Of a stretch of 64,000 bases of DNA, positions 47,067 to 59,777 are shown piece after piece. The stretch is from Holothuria scabra. Its lineage: Eukaryota > Echinodermata > Holothuroidea > Aspidochirotida > Holothuriidae. The position numbers were made by a program, and so were the translations under genes. Where the stretch lies: contig CM074185.1 of the NCBI GenBank assembly GCA_037179385.1, positions 12,904,866 to 12,968,865 on the forward strand. Reading direction: 5' to 3'. The notes beneath the pieces are model-generated. The model had not been told where the DNA came from. It was given only the letters and a program-made list of their open reading frames with translations, and did not search any database. Within the stretch, counting starts at the first letter, position 1; each line of letters starts with the position of its first letter.

Positions 47067-47269
47067 CTGTATAGTAGATAAAAACTGCATGGGACAACCA
47101 CTTCTTCCCTCTAATGTTATCTGAGGGACAAGTAGATTTTATTTGAAATAGAACAACCATCTACATTGACAAGGATGAATGGGCCTGTAAAAATGCTCTT
47201 ATTTATGAAATGCAATTGTCACAATAGTGTTTCGTGTGGTACCCTTTGTACTTATAATGGAAAAATATG

Positions 47270-47435
47270 TTCAATACAAAAAAAGTTTTTTTTATGCCAG
47301 AGATGTAAAAAATTGTCTGTCATTTTCTCTTTCTTCTTGAAACGGAAAAAATGGAAATACCTGTGCAATACAAATATATTTAGTATATATGTTATTTTTG
47401 CCAGGGGTATAAAACATTGTCAATCGTTTTTCCCT
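47270..47435. repeat. Imperfect tandem duplication
   Basis: Two units share CAATACAAA, then TTTTGCCAG.G-type text, then AA.ATTGTC..TC. They account for the length of the open frame 47166-47675, which shows no domain. Confidence 0.45.
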
Positions 47436-48299
47436 TTATTGAGGCAACCAACAATATTTTCAGGCAACCTCAATTTGGCCCTAGCTTTCCCGAAAAACCC
47501 AAAATTTCCTGAGTTTAAGGCCTGCAGCAACCATTTCACTATTTTTAGTAACGAGTCTGCAAGGAAATTTGGTTATATGAGACAGTTTTTGCATATTTTC
47601 TCAAAACTACAGTACAAAACTGTGTTTCACAAATACCTGTTGTGCGTTCTTAATTCTGGAATTCAGTACCTGTGAGTGTGTTCATGTAACTTTTGACTTG
47701 CAGACTAAAGTTGTGATATTAGAAAGACAAAACCTTCATTATGTTGTACTACTGAAGTTCTGACATAGCTGTCTTTCCTCAAATTGAAGTGGGACTTTTG
47801 CTTTGACATCAAATTCTGTTTATAATTCCTCAGAGACCTAGAGCTACATTTTAAAGCTTCATTAGATGCAGGGGGCTGCATGGTGAATTAAAAATGATGT
47901 AGTTCGTTAGATGAGGTTTTATGGCTCAGTTTCTAGCCAGTTGGTTTAAGTTGGGCTTAGGGGCAGCAATCTAGTTTGTGGATTTGGTGGACAACAGAAA
48001 TTCCAATAGGCGAATCCTGGGATCATGACCTGGACTGGACTTGTACTATAAACAGTCCACCCACATCTGTGCTGGTGCACTTGTTGTTGTACTGTACTCA
48101 CACAGACAAATAAGCATATACACACTCACATTGACACTCACATACACAAAACATAGATGGTGCATTATTATGTAGTAATATTATTACTCATTTATAAAAG
48201 CCATTTTTAGCCTTCTGTATACTGCAGTGTATTGCATTTTGTTTATTCTGTTTTTTTTTAATCTGCCTTAATTATTGGGAGGAAAATGATATATGTTTG

Positions 48300-49230
48300 T
48301 CCCCCGAATTGCTTCATTCGGGGTAAGTTACTCCCCCTGCTCCCTGAGGATAACACATTGGTGCGTGGTTAAGTCCCATCTAACTAAGGAACCCGGAGGA
48401 TCGACTCCCTTGGTGGGACTGGCTATGGCCTTTTGTGGTGCAATGGATTGTTTCCCCTATATTATTGCTTGATAATGTAAAGATTTGGGGGTTGTGGTTG
48501 CTTCGGGGGTAGCGTCTGGGTCTGCAGGGTGGGGTTTTTGGCCTAAAAATGTGGTTTTGTGACTAGCCACAAGGATCGGTGAAATAGCATGAAGTCGTCA
48601 CGAGAGTAAAAATAATCCAAACAGTCCAAGTTAAAGTAAAAGAAAATATAAATGGACTTCTTCGTCCTATGAAAAGGATAAAATCAATCGGCTTTCAAAA
48701 GTACGGTGAGAAGTTGCAAAACAAAACTATGAACACAGCTTCAGTGGTCTGTTCCAAATGGTACTGGCTTCATTCAGGGCATAAGCCTGCCATGATACCA
48801 AAATACAACCTTGCTGCTGAAAACTACTGTGGACTAAGGTGTGTCATCCCCTTTGTGAACATAAAAAGGGCACAGCTTTTTTAACTCTAATAATCCCCTG
48901 AGGAATGCAATACCTTTTAAACCTTTATAAAACATGACTTAAAAACATCTGCGCCCATCCCCCATGAATGAATTTACGATCCTGCGACCCGATTTTACGT
49001 TATGAAAATTAACATGACATGTGATGGGAGATCAACCGCTAAACAGCAAACAATGGTCTATGCAGCACGCAGCTTATCCTACTATAACTACCGTAACTAA
49101 AGGAATCCCTAAGCCAAGGGATTAGGTGGAGATTGGCTTCGCAGGTTTCATAACGTATCCGCCTGTGCTCCTCAAGCACTCTGCACGACCTTGGCCAGAG
49201 GCTGCCCAAGCGTTACATTATTATTATTAT
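48300..49230. repeat. Possible SINE-like repeat with (TTA)n tail
   Basis: GGAGGATCGACTCCC near 48398 resembles a tRNA B box. A (TTA)n tract at 49216-49230 follows a GC-richer block reading CTTGGCCAGAGGCTGCCCAAG. The pieces may belong to different repeats; boundaries are uncertain. Confidence 0.3.
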
Positions 49231-49756
49231 AGCTGACTATATAGAACAGTATACGGTAAAGGGATAACTGCACCCGAGTCATGTTATCTTGAAAAATCAG
49301 AACTCGGGAAAATACGGTGCCCTAGGGCATCTTGTCTAATGGCTTGGGTAAAAACAAATTATGAATTGCACAGCAGAACATGCCTGACTGGGCACCTCAA
49401 GTCACTGTGCAGACAGATCATCATGGTGTTGGAAGTTTCCAATTTAACTATTGTAATAACACTACTACTCAATTTACTGTACCTCTGAATGCTTGCTACA
49501 GTGAATGTTACTCTAATGCCATGGGCCAACGAAGTTTTTAAATAATAAAGCATTAATACCATGGTTTTCTAATTTCCTTTTGATATTTTCTTTATTTGGG
49601 CAACAATAAAGCTATGTTGGGCAACAAAAAACTGTTTTAAATAATAAAACAACAACAAGATGTAAGCAAACTTTTCAAGCCCTGAAAAACGAGAAATTGT
49701 GTGATGGGAAATTCTGGCAACTTTTGACAAGCTGCCTTACGCAAAAAACCCACGGT

Positions 49757-50200
49757 CAGGGTTGTAGCTATGGTGAGCAGCACTGAGCGACCACGCCCAG
49801 CACTTGATATTACTGCCCGGCATACTAGGCAAGCGTGTGTCTCCCCGCCCACTACAAATCTGCCTACTGAGACATAATAATTGCCCCAAATTTATAATTG
49901 AGGGAAAAATGAAATATTAATAGCTGAAAAAATGGGGTAAATGCCATGGGGTAGGGTGAGGCATGGGTGGAAAAAGTTAGGAAGATTGGAGGCTCCTTTC
50001 CGGGAAATTTGGCAATCTGGAGAGAAATTTCCCATTTCTATATACAAAAACACAGGCAGAATTGTGGGATATGAAATCCCTTCCAGGGAAATAATTTTAC
50101 TCCCTTCCTGGGAAACAAACAGTTTTCCAGCCCTGGGGTGAGACACTCTCAGCAGATCAGAAAATTACCCAGAACTCCAATTTGGCCAGCTATAACCCTG
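49757..50200. mobile_element. Small hAT-like element, 444 bp, interrupted
   Basis: The tips CAGGGTTGTAGCT and AGCTATAACCCTG are near complements, flanked by CCCACGGT and CCCACAGT (7 of 8 bases equal). A second hAT MITE lies inside at 49962-50135. Confidence 0.75.
49962..50135. mobile_element. Nested hAT-like MITE, 174 bp
   Basis: The tips CATGGGTGGAAAAA and TTTTCCAGCCCTG are flanked by GGGTGAGG and GGGTGAGA (7 of 8). It has the same GGGAAAT-rich body as 37228-37398. Confidence 0.7.
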
Positions 50201-50208
50201 CCCACAGT

Positions 50209-52435
50209 GTAGAAGAAAGTCTTGTAGAACTTGGAAAAAAATCCTCAAAAAATCCTGTAATTGCCATATTTAATTTAAATTTACAGTTCAATTCAGTGCA
50301 AGCAGTAAATTTACTTAAAAGGGTAAAATTTGCAGGAAGCTTTTACTTCATAGAACTTTTGCAAATCTTTCCCAACAGTGTTAAATTCCCCTAAAGTGTT
50401 CTTCTAATTGAAAGTTACAGCACAAAGTTAAATCCACCATGTGAAAATTGCGTAGGAAAGTATGGCTGTGGGAAGATGTAGAGTATCTGCATCTCAGCCA
50501 AATTATCATAAAAAGAGGAAAAATGTGTTGTGGAAAATCCTTCACACTTTTTTACTGTAGAAGTTGTTTATACAACAAAACAACATCAGTGTGAAAGACA
50601 TCCTGCAGAACTGGGAAAGAAATCCAACATGGAATTACTTCAAAAAGGTGACATCTTTTTTGATTCACACTTTCTAACAGGAACAGAGATTGGTGTGAAA
50701 TGCATGAAATTTTGAGAAAATGGCTTGAAGCTTAAAAACAATATTTGTGATAGGCAGTTGTGTGTTTCACACTATTTCTTTGAGAAAAATTGGGATATTA
50801 AGTGAAAGATGTATGACCACCTGGGATTGCCAGTCCTGGTGTAACTTTTATTTAGTTCTGTCACCTTGATTGACACTGATTTTTTAACTGCCTTAATCTT
50901 TCATCAGTCTCCAGTTGGCAATCAGTATAAAAACTTAAATGGTTTGTTATTCTGATAATTTTTGAAAGGTAGCATTTCAAAAACCCTTGGAAAAACTGAA
51001 AAACCCTTTTAAGCCAAGCTTATTGGTTGATCTAGAAACTAAGCATACCTTTGACAATTAATTCATTAAAAATGTACAAACTCACAACTTGTGTCATCTG
51101 CAAAGTAAACTGGGTATTTTATACAGAATTGATGTGCATAGTTTTTATCTCTCTGACAGTATTAAGTGAGGGTCATCCTACAGCAATTTTAGATTAGATG
51201 CAGGGTTCCTGCCGCCAGGAAAAGTGGTGAAATTTTATTTTCATTTTCCTTTTCCAGTCCTGGAAAAGTCCTGGAATATTGTAAAAATTATGGAAGTCAC
51301 GGAAAGTCAAAAAAGTTTGTCCAGGCCAGTCTTTTAATTTTTTACAAGTAAATAAATTTACTTATTAACTTGTCACAATCATCCTGCCATAATTTTGTCA
51401 ATCAAATCCTGGATGTAAGTTGGTTATGAAATAGTCATGACCATGTTAAGTCATGAAAAAGTCATGCATTCTTTTTTTTCACAAGGTGTAGAAATGTGAA
51501 TTTAGTGTATTACTTAATTCTCCATTGCTGGTCAGTAAAAAAACCCAAAAGGAAGAAAAAACACCAAATATTGTAAATGTATAATCTATGTCACCCCTCC
51601 TCATACCTCCTGTTTGCATTTTGTAAATCCCCACCTACTGGCAGTAAGTCCCTGGCTAGCTTTAATACATGTAGCACAGTGGCCCTAGAGGACCTCTCGC
51701 AGAGGTCATTTTCAGAGCCTGGAGATATCTTCATTTCTCCTTTTGTATCAGAAATATGAAAGGTCTATAAAGTGAAAAGAAAATGTGGATGGTGTCACTT
51801 GAAAAGATAGGGCTTATCTTTTGACCAGTCTAAGAAAAGTCAGATTGTTTTGGTAACAAATATGTAGCTGTGAAGAGTGACGAATAGTATGTTAAATATT
51901 AAATTTGAACAGGTCAGTTTACTCACTTCACTGTACTGATAATAATGCAGGACTGTTTTTCAATATAGTTTGTCATTTCTTAGAACAAGTCTGAAGAAAC
52001 TTTTGGTATGATTTTTATTTAGGGGATTGGATTTAAAAATTGATCTACAATGCCAGCACTTTACACTACCTTCAGATTGCCTAGATTGAAAGGAGCATTT
52101 TTTGGAGCATAATTGAATGACTCCTTTTGGCAAAAAAAAAAAAACGCAAAAAAAGGATATCTGTGTGATTTTCGGTCAAAGGTACACATTTATATGATAC
52201 AGGTAGGTAAATATTGAATTCAAACAAGTGTTATTGTTTTTTATCAGAAATCATTTTCTCAGTCATTTAGCCTATTCATGTATTGTGCTTTTTCATTATT
52301 AATTGTGATTGTGTGATGTTGGCAGTATAGAAACTTTGTTGTAGGGTAACTTTAGGTTAACATGTTTTCGACCAATGATTTTATTTGAATAGATTTATTT
52401 GTAACGGCCATTACTTTTTCTTCTTTTTGGTGCAG
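50209..52435. other. ZNHIT6 intron; repeat end near 51202
   Basis: CAGGGTTCCTGCCGCCAGGAA at about 51202 begins a block rich in GTCCTGGAAAAGTC and GTCATG words (to about 51480). This resembles a widespread hAT-type repeat, but the right tip was not found. The remainder is plain intron. Confidence 0.4.
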
Positions 52436-52542
52436 TTTGTATTGTGTGAAGAAACATAAAGAGGTCAAGAGATGTAACGGACAAAGAGACAAGACAGCAT
52501 TTGTAGCAATCCAAGAATTTAATGAAAATCATCTTATTAGTG
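52436..52542 (+). CDS. ZNHIT6: ZNHIT6 exon, second half of the HIT finger
   Basis: Reads SLYCVKKHKEVKRCNGQRDK then TAFVAIQEFNENHLIS. It supplies the last zinc ligands (C in SLYC, H in KKH, C in KRC) and the CNG.RDKTAF...F.E..L.S motif diagnostic of ZNHIT6. The acceptor is tttttggtgcag and the donor is GTGAGT. It enters in phase 2 and leaves in phase 1, fitting both neighbours. Confidence 0.93.
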
Positions 52543-53434
52543 GTGAGTAAAAGGAACTTTCATTCCAGAAATTTTATGTAATAATTAGATGCCACTGCAG
52601 GCCATGGATTTTGAGGAGTGCGAGTGTGGTCATGCATGATCACTCTCATTAAATCACTGTGAGGAGTGTTTGTTTTGCACACATAGATCAAGAAGGAACC
52701 TCATATAATTCTACTTAAGTTTTAGAAACAATGCAATGCAAAAAACCCCTAAAATAGCGTTTTTTCCCTCTATCATTTGACTTTCCCATCTTGTCGTGAC
52801 CCCAAACCCCCTCAAGACACCAAAATCCTCCCCTTGACAAAATCCTGGCCACGCCTCTGCATTGTAGTATCATCTCTGCACACTGGACAGGACTGAAAGG
52901 AGCATGGTGGTTTACATTGTGTAGTTTTACATGAAACTTGCAAGAGAATTTAACCATTGAAATAATGGGCTTTACCCATCGGCTGCAGTAGACATGGGCA
53001 GAAGTCACGAAAACTATGACAGATCAAGGTTCCAGGAAGTGAATGGTTATGTTGAAGTCCTGGTACAGGTCAAAGTACTTTATGTGTGGAAGTTATTGTC
53101 ATATGGATAAAGATGGTTATGTTGGAGGTAATGGAGGATCCTTCCTTGGAAATTTGGGTATTTTGTGGTAAATTTTGGCAACTGGAGCCTGGAGCAAAGG
53201 GATCCCTTTTTGTAAATGTATACAATATTAAATGAATTTTGTGGCATATTGGACCTTCTTTGTGGAAAAAGATATTTCTTACAGTTCAATTTTTTTTTTA
53301 CCTAGTGAATTTAAGGTAAAGTCACCAGAGCTTCCACATAGGATGTCATGGCTCATATGAAATTATTTCACTGCTCTCTTTTGCATGCTGATTTAAAATC
53401 AAAATTCACTTTGCTTGCTTCTTCTACCTTTCAG

Positions 53435-53523
53435 ATTACAGATTCCTGGAGGAGATTGCTCGTTTGAACCAATCTGCTCAGAGGGGTAGGCAAGATGAGA
53501 TAATGCCATCACTGCTGGGCAAG
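53435..53523 (+). CDS. ZNHIT6: ZNHIT6 exon, DYRFLEE segment
   Basis: Reads DYRFLEEIARLNQSAQRGRQ then DEIMPSLLGK. The DYRFLE..AR motif directly follows LLSxxx in known ZNHIT6 proteins. The acceptor is cttctacctttcag and the donor is AAG followed by GTATGT. It ends in phase 0. Confidence 0.92.
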
Positions 53524-54959
53524 GTATGTTGGATCATGAGGTTTAAAAGGCAAAAGCATTCACCTTAGACTTACTGTATTTCGAAAAAGCTGCTACATCG
53601 TCAAAATTTCTCTCTTTTTTTCTTCCAAATATGTATCTGTCATAATATTTCAGGACAAAGATAGACACAAATCTGATCAGCACTTGTGTTTAGTGCATGT
53701 TGGCAGCCATTGGGTGGGGTCCATCAGCATTAAATCATCTTCATTTATTGTCTCTATGAATCAGGAACTCTCATGTTCTGATAAATTGAAGGAATGAATT
53801 ATGATACAATCAAGTTTACAATCGTCCATGTTACAGGTAGGCAAGTAAATTGAAAGATTAGAAGTGGGCAGACCCCAGTTATTGCTGACTGAAATCAGAC
53901 CATCACTTGCTGTCCGGATTTGTCTATTATTTAGGGTACTTCAGTCATTGTCTTCTCCTAAATTTCACAGTGAGAAAAAATTTGCCCCACATTTCTCAAA
54001 AGCCATTCGCAAATATGACCGTACCCTACACCAATTCAAACTGAGGTGACTACATTATTCTGTAAAATTTGTTGTGTACAGGTTGGTTTCTTTGTTGTGC
54101 TGTGGTTGACAACGTACGGACAAATCCGCACAGCAAGTGATGGTCTGAGTTTAGTGGACCATAGCTGTGGTCTATCATCTTTAAATCTTTCAATATCCTT
54201 GCTTACCTGTATCATGGATGGTTGTATACTGAAATGCCTCTTGATTCTGGCAATTTCACTGCATATGAGGAGTTAAAATTACATTTTTGCAATAAATGAA
54301 GGTGATTGACCCCACAAATGGCTGCCTGCATTCACTAAACCCAAGCGCTGATTGGATTTCTCTATAGTTGTAGTATACTCTGGAATTGCATGGCAGTTGA
54401 AGAAGTTTGTCATTGTAAAAGATCTTAGAAAGGTTATGATATTTCAAGGAATAAGTTATTAAAGAGTCATGGTAAGTTGCAGAACTGACTCATAAGTAAT
54501 GCATGCTGTTTGGGTTTCACACTATGGAAATGAACTCAGATTATAATGTCACAGTGCTCGCTGACATTTTTACTTGGCTGCTCCCTGAAGAATTGCATTG
54601 AACAGTCAACTTTTGAAATATCATATCAGATCAGACAAAAATTGTGATAAGAAAGATAAAGAAAACTCAAGCTATGCTTAAGTCTTCAAGTATGTTGCAA
54701 GTATAAAAGCAGGCCCCTTGTAAGAATATCAAAGCATACAAACATTTGGATTCATTTTCTGTAAATTGGCTGGACAGATTTTTCCAATTAAATGATCCGA
54801 CTTCCTTTGTATAGTTCCTTACGATATTAGTGTAATCTTGTATCATCAGTTTTTTGTAGCTTATCCTAAAAGATCTAATATATTAAAGGCATTATTCATG
54901 TTTCTGTATCATTCATGAATTATTCATATTTCATCATACATTATTCATCTTTTTTTCAG
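53524..54959. other. ZNHIT6 intron, no feature recognised
   Basis: AT-rich intron. No repeat pair was seen. Confidence 0.45.
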
Positions 54960-55066
54960 AGAAGACAAGTACAAATTATTGCCAGGAGGCATAAAATGGT
55001 TGAGTTTGATATGTTACCACCTGGCTTTGTGCGAATGAAGAAAAACAAGACATTTATGAACAAAAG
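54960..55066 (+). CDS. ZNHIT6: ZNHIT6 exon, R.HKM..LP.GF segment
   Basis: Reads RRQVQIIARRHKMVEFDMLP then PGFVRMKKNKTFMNK. It corresponds to the family's short basic helix followed by LLP.GF..RK.N.T.F. The acceptor is ctttttttcag and the donor is AAAAG followed by GTACTG. It ends in phase 2. Confidence 0.9.
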
Positions 55067-55113
55067 GTACTGTATGGGTTCTCATGCCACCCCATCCCTC
55101 TCCAAGTTTAGAC

Positions 55114-56818
55114 CAGGGAGCTGTTGTTTGGATGGAGACAACACAATTTCTAATTTTTGCTTATATGTATAGACCCTCTAAATGGAATGAAGATTTGCTG
55201 TATAATTGCATCATAGTTATTCCCTTTCTTTAGTTGTGGTTTATTATTATTCCTGAAACACCATCTCACTTAAGGCAACTAATCCTTAAGCCCAGGTCAC
55301 ACTGAAGCAATATCAGATTGGATTTTTGTGAGTTTTACCTAAATTTAAAATTTCCTCCATATTTGGTGCAAAAAGACAAAAAATTTGCCAACCCGAGTAA
55401 GTATATGATCCGTGTCGCAGGACTACGAAAATCTAAGTTGTACTAATTATGCCGTGACATCACATCCTCAGAAAATTTTTCTCTGATACGCGTAGTCCAA
55501 TAAAAGCTGTTTGTAAATGTGAAGTCACAAAATAAATAGTTTACATTTCATTTCCGTGGTCCTCTCATACTGGTCATAAATTCACACAGGATGGGAAATT
55601 TTTGGTTCTTTCCAACCATGGATTAGAGGAAATATTAACTAAAACTCCTAAAAATCGGACAGTAATCTGATCCGATATCGCTATAGTGTGACCTGGGCTT
55701 TAGACAAGTGGCTCATGCAGAACAATACAATCAAACTGGAAACAACTGTTTGACTGAAATAAATGAATTCAGCCTGTTCGTTAACAAGGCTTGAAATGCA
55801 AGTAAGCTATGGAGGAAGAAGTATAAGTTTTTTGACAACAAGATAAAATAGTTTCCTGTAGTTTCCAGAAATTGCCAGATATAAATTCTTGTTCATATTT
55901 TGACACACAACCTAACTGGTATTTGTTCCCTAACTGGTATTTGTTCATAGGCTTCAAGGGGCATCAAGGATGGAATATTATTTTTATTTCCCTCAATACT
56001 AGCAATGCTATGGCAGTGCAGAAATCTTTCAGTCCTACTGTAACCAGGGAGTATTTGGAAGGAGGTAGAACTCTTTGAAATGAGGTTTACGCCGTCAAGG
56101 GCACTCAGTAATCCATCTTTTGTATCGTTCTTGGCATTTCTATTATGCTTTTGTGAGGTTATTAAGAAGACACAAAAAGGCATTTGTCATCTGCTACGAT
56201 TAGAACAGGACCGGCAGGATTTTTGCACTGTCACAGCATTGCTAGTCGTCAGGTAAATAAAGGTAAAATTTGGTCTTTCTTATCTCGGATATATGCGTAT
56301 GAAAAAATATCAACTCGGTCATATGTGGAAATCTGAACAAGAATTTACATCTGGCTATTTCAGGAAACGTCTGATATTGTTGTCAAAAAATTAGACTTTT
56401 CCCCATACAACTTATATGCATATTATGCCATCTAGAGGGAAGGACCAATTGAATTCATTTGTTTTCAATTAACCAGTCGTTTAAAATTAGATTGTATCTG
56501 TTTTAAAACTGCTGGTGGTACCAACCTACCTATCAAAGCATTGTTCTGCATGAGCCACTTGTCTAAGGATTAGTTGCCTTGAATGAGATGGTGTCCCAGG
56601 AATGATATTGAAGTGGCGCTGCGAGTAAAGGAGGGAAATACCTTTACAGCAATTTTACAGCTTATCTTCAAATACCTTTGAGGGATTTTTTGCTAATCCC
56701 ATGCAAGCCTAAGAGAAATTCCAAGAATGATACAAGAGACTGATTACTGTTGGCACAAACCTCACCTCCAAGCGTTGCAACTCCATCCAAATAACAGCTC
56801 CCTGTCAAGACCACAAGT
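55114..56818. repeat. Large inverted repeat in a ZNHIT6 intron
   Basis: The left arm (55114 to about 55740, minus the insertion below) and right arm (about 56528-56818) are imperfect reverse complements. Shared blocks include AGGGAGCTGTT.TTTGGATGG, ACACCATCTCA, AAGGCAACTAATCCTTA and ACAAGTGGCTCATGCAGAAC. The spacer of about 790 bp has no gene. It could be a foldback element or an inverted duplication. Confidence 0.75.
55289..55699. mobile_element. TTA-flanked MITE (PIF/Harbinger-like), 411 bp
   Basis: The tips AGCCCAGGTCACACT and AGTGTGACCTGGGCT are perfect 15-bp complements, flanked by TTA (55286-55288 and 55700-55702). The other arm of the inverted repeat (near 56564) shows the empty site with one TTA. 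A 3-bp TWA duplication is the PIF/Harbinger habit. Confidence 0.85.
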
Positions 56819-58086
56819 ATTTCATTCACTTTGATTGTTTCGAGTGTTACACTGCTGCACATTAAGTTGCAAGTAATTTCATTCACATATGGCAATATGA
56901 GCAAACTATCTTTACCAAAAATTTTTCACTTGGAACAACACAAGAAGTGACAAGGACCTATGAACAGACCTTTTGGATGGTTGAAAATCTCTATGTAACA
57001 TCAAACCAATAATTACTTAAAATTTAAAGTTGCCAACTTAACTGTTACCAAGTCTTTGAGTTGCTTGGTTTCTTAATATCAAATCCATTAAAATTTTACC
57101 CTGTATCTGACCTTTTGTCCTCCTGCCTTGCAACATTCCTCCTCAAGGCTTTTGACACAATCTCCTCCCACCATCTTCAATTTGCTGCATCGAAGAATAA
57201 CACCTCCGGCATTTTTGGAGAGGAAATTTTACATCGTTGATAAATTTCAACAATAGTTACATGTTTTGTCACTGGTTTTTTTCTAAGTAAATAATTTAAG
57301 CTTCTTCAATGGGAAAGGAAAGGGACTGTGGGGGAGGGGGGAGGGGGGGAATGGAAGGATGGGAAAATCAGGGAATTTGTCCATTTCTCTCTCATCAAAT
57401 GTGTTGTGAGAAACATTCAAGGTATAACAGCTTCAGCCCAATGGATTGGCCTCATAATTATGCTCTCTCTTTTCATTTGTCTTAATACTAGGGAAGGGTA
57501 CCTTTATTTTCTCTTGAGAAGTTAATCCACTAAGAAAAAATGGCGTATTGAGTTGGTTTTATATGAAATTCAACAAATTTTCAAAGCCTGTGAAGTCATC
57601 ACATGCCAATCACAAATGGTCAAACTTAGACAATCCCCATATCCTACATACAAATAACTGTTCTGTGACTGAGAACTTAATGGTTCAATTCAGTTTTTAA
57701 AAATTTGTTACAAGACCTTTTTTCGAAATATGCACAAAAGCGTTACTAGTCAGAGCACCACAAAATTCAAAATTTTAACTTTTTCCTAAGTATTGGATAG
57801 ATAACGTGACTGATTATGCTAACTGTGAGCATTTTCAGTAGTGCCTCTAAAACACCTTTGTTGAATTAACAATATCAACTCAATGATTCCCTTAGAAATG
57901 CCCAGTGAAAAAAAAAATATGAAAAGAAACCAGAAGCAATATGTAAATGAACTGAACCTGATATTTTTACACACTCATGTACACTGCAAAGAGAAAAAAA
58001 CCCTCTCACATTACCCTACCTCCTCTCTCCAAAAGAAAAAAAAATGGAAGCATGAAATCAAGGTGTATTTATCCCAAATAATGAAC
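56819..58086. other. ZNHIT6 intron; G-rich patch
   Basis: A G-rich tract at 57329-57355. No gene was seen. Confidence 0.4.
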
Positions 58087-58199
58087 ATACTGCCATTGTT
58101 CTTGGTGCCTTTCATTAGCAATGGAGGAGGGAAAACAAGCCAGTGAGTCACAACTAGAAAAAAAGCTGTGGCCGGCTCAACTTAAACGAAATGGTTGGA
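58087..58199 (+). repeat. SINE body, copy 1
   Basis: Shares CTGCCATTGTTCTTGGTGCC, AGCAATGGAG.AGGGAAAACA and AGCCAGTGAG.CACAACT with 63900-63990 and, inverted, with 59717-59777. The tRNA-like head is missing. Confidence 0.65.
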
Positions 58200-59194
58200 A
58201 ACTGGATTATAAGACAGTAAAAACTTACTATTTGACCTTTGCATACAAGGAAGTCTCCATACTGGTCTTAACCAATTTTGAAGAGTTTGCCTTTCTGGAA
58301 ATGTGTTTATAAATTCATATATTTTAGCAAAAATCCATAAAATTATTGTGTCTCCCTTTGCTTTGCAACTATATACAAAGATTGTATTCAGCAACTCTTA
58401 GTGACCACAGCAAAGGCATTGCTAATACATTTTGCTGCAAAAAATAAAAAAGAAAAATAAGGAATGCTGCAGAGAAATCCGATTATACCTTGTTTACTCT
58501 TTGGAAACTAAGACATGACCCTTTGATAAAGTGGCTGACATTTTGAATCTAATTAATGGGATGAGTTTTGTCACCTTACCTGGCGTTGCACCACCTATAT
58601 GAGCTATGTGACATTTTTATCACTCTCTGCAACTTATAAGTCCCACACTCTTGTCAGGAAAGCTGTTTGTCGATATTGATCTTATTTTGTGTGGATTTTA
58701 TGCATTTGACCTTCATCCAATAAAACTGTAAAGTTTCGAAAGTCATTTTTGTCAGAGGAAAAGGAAAAGGTAAAAAAAAAGAGGTGCCAGCCAGGTGTTT
58801 CTTGAACCAGTGTTAAATATTGAGGGTGGTTTCAAAAAGGAATTAAACAATAAATGAAGTCTAAATTAGTTGTATATTTCCTGTCTAAAAGTCAAGGTCA
58901 GATAGCTTGACTAGTATTTTTTTGAGTTTGATACCTGCTGCCCTTGAAGTAGCCATTGACTCCTTCAGTGACCTCATAACTGATAAAGGAATGAAATCTA
59001 CCTTTTATAAATCTGTTGAGTACCAATAACCAAGAGTACTCACTCACAAGGAGACACACATTTTAGTACTTGTCAAACTTCATTGTCAGAATGAGAGTTT
59101 CAGAAGTTGACTGGAGGGAACATCCGTGACTGAATAAAGATATGCAAGTATTCACGTGTACAGTATACATACATAGCATTACATGTACTTTACA

Positions 59195-59345
59195 TGGTCA
59201 GGTGGTTAGACCATGGGACTTGCCGTTGAAAGGTCTGACCCATCCGTGGTTCGGTCCTACCAAAGAGTTTCAAAATGCAACCAATATTGCCATTGTGCTT
59301 GGTGCTCAGTGAAAGAAAAAAACTGAAAAAAAAAACTTGCTGAAC
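59195..59345 (+). repeat. tRNA-derived SINE with head
   Basis: TGGTCAGGTGGTTAGACCA resembles an A box and GTGGTTCGGTCCTACC a B box. After this comes the family body ATTGCCATTGTGCTTGGTGC. A poly-A-rich end follows. Presumably transcribed by RNA polymerase III when active. Confidence 0.7.
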
Positions 59346-59716
59346 ACCTGTCTTAAATAAATGATCAGAGACAGAGCTGTAAAACTTCATGTATTGAATA
59401 ACTACATGTAGGCCTAATGTGAAGTGTGTTCTTGTTAATGTGAGTTAATTTTTTAATGCATGCTCTTTCTTCCACCCCATCCCTTTAAGTTTAATATATG
59501 TTGTCACCCATTGTGCTCTTAAATTTATCATGCTCAGTTGTTTTGTTTACTCAAAAGTTATTGTGTGTTAGTTCTGTGATGTGATTGGTATCATTTCAGT
59601 ATACCATAACTATGAAATTATTGGAATACTTAGGTTGGTTGGTTAGTTAGTTCGAGTTTTACAACAGTTAAGTTTTACCCATTGTCCACCCAAGTCTTCA
59701 AGTTGAGCTGACATTT

Positions 59717-59777
59717 GTGGCTCACTGGCTTGTTTTTCCATTTCCATTGTCTTTGCTGAGCACGAAAAACAATGGCA
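59717..59777 (-). repeat. SINE body, copy 2 (inverted fragment)
   Basis: Reverse complement of the SINE body (TTGTGGCTCACTGGCTTGTT ... AACAATGGCAGTAG). Confidence 0.6.

Noticed and set aside
47166..47675. 169-codon open frame on the plus strand
   Set aside because: It lies in a ZNHIT6 intron, is made largely of an imperfect tandem duplication, and is rich in Lys/Phe/Cys from AT-rich text with no domain.
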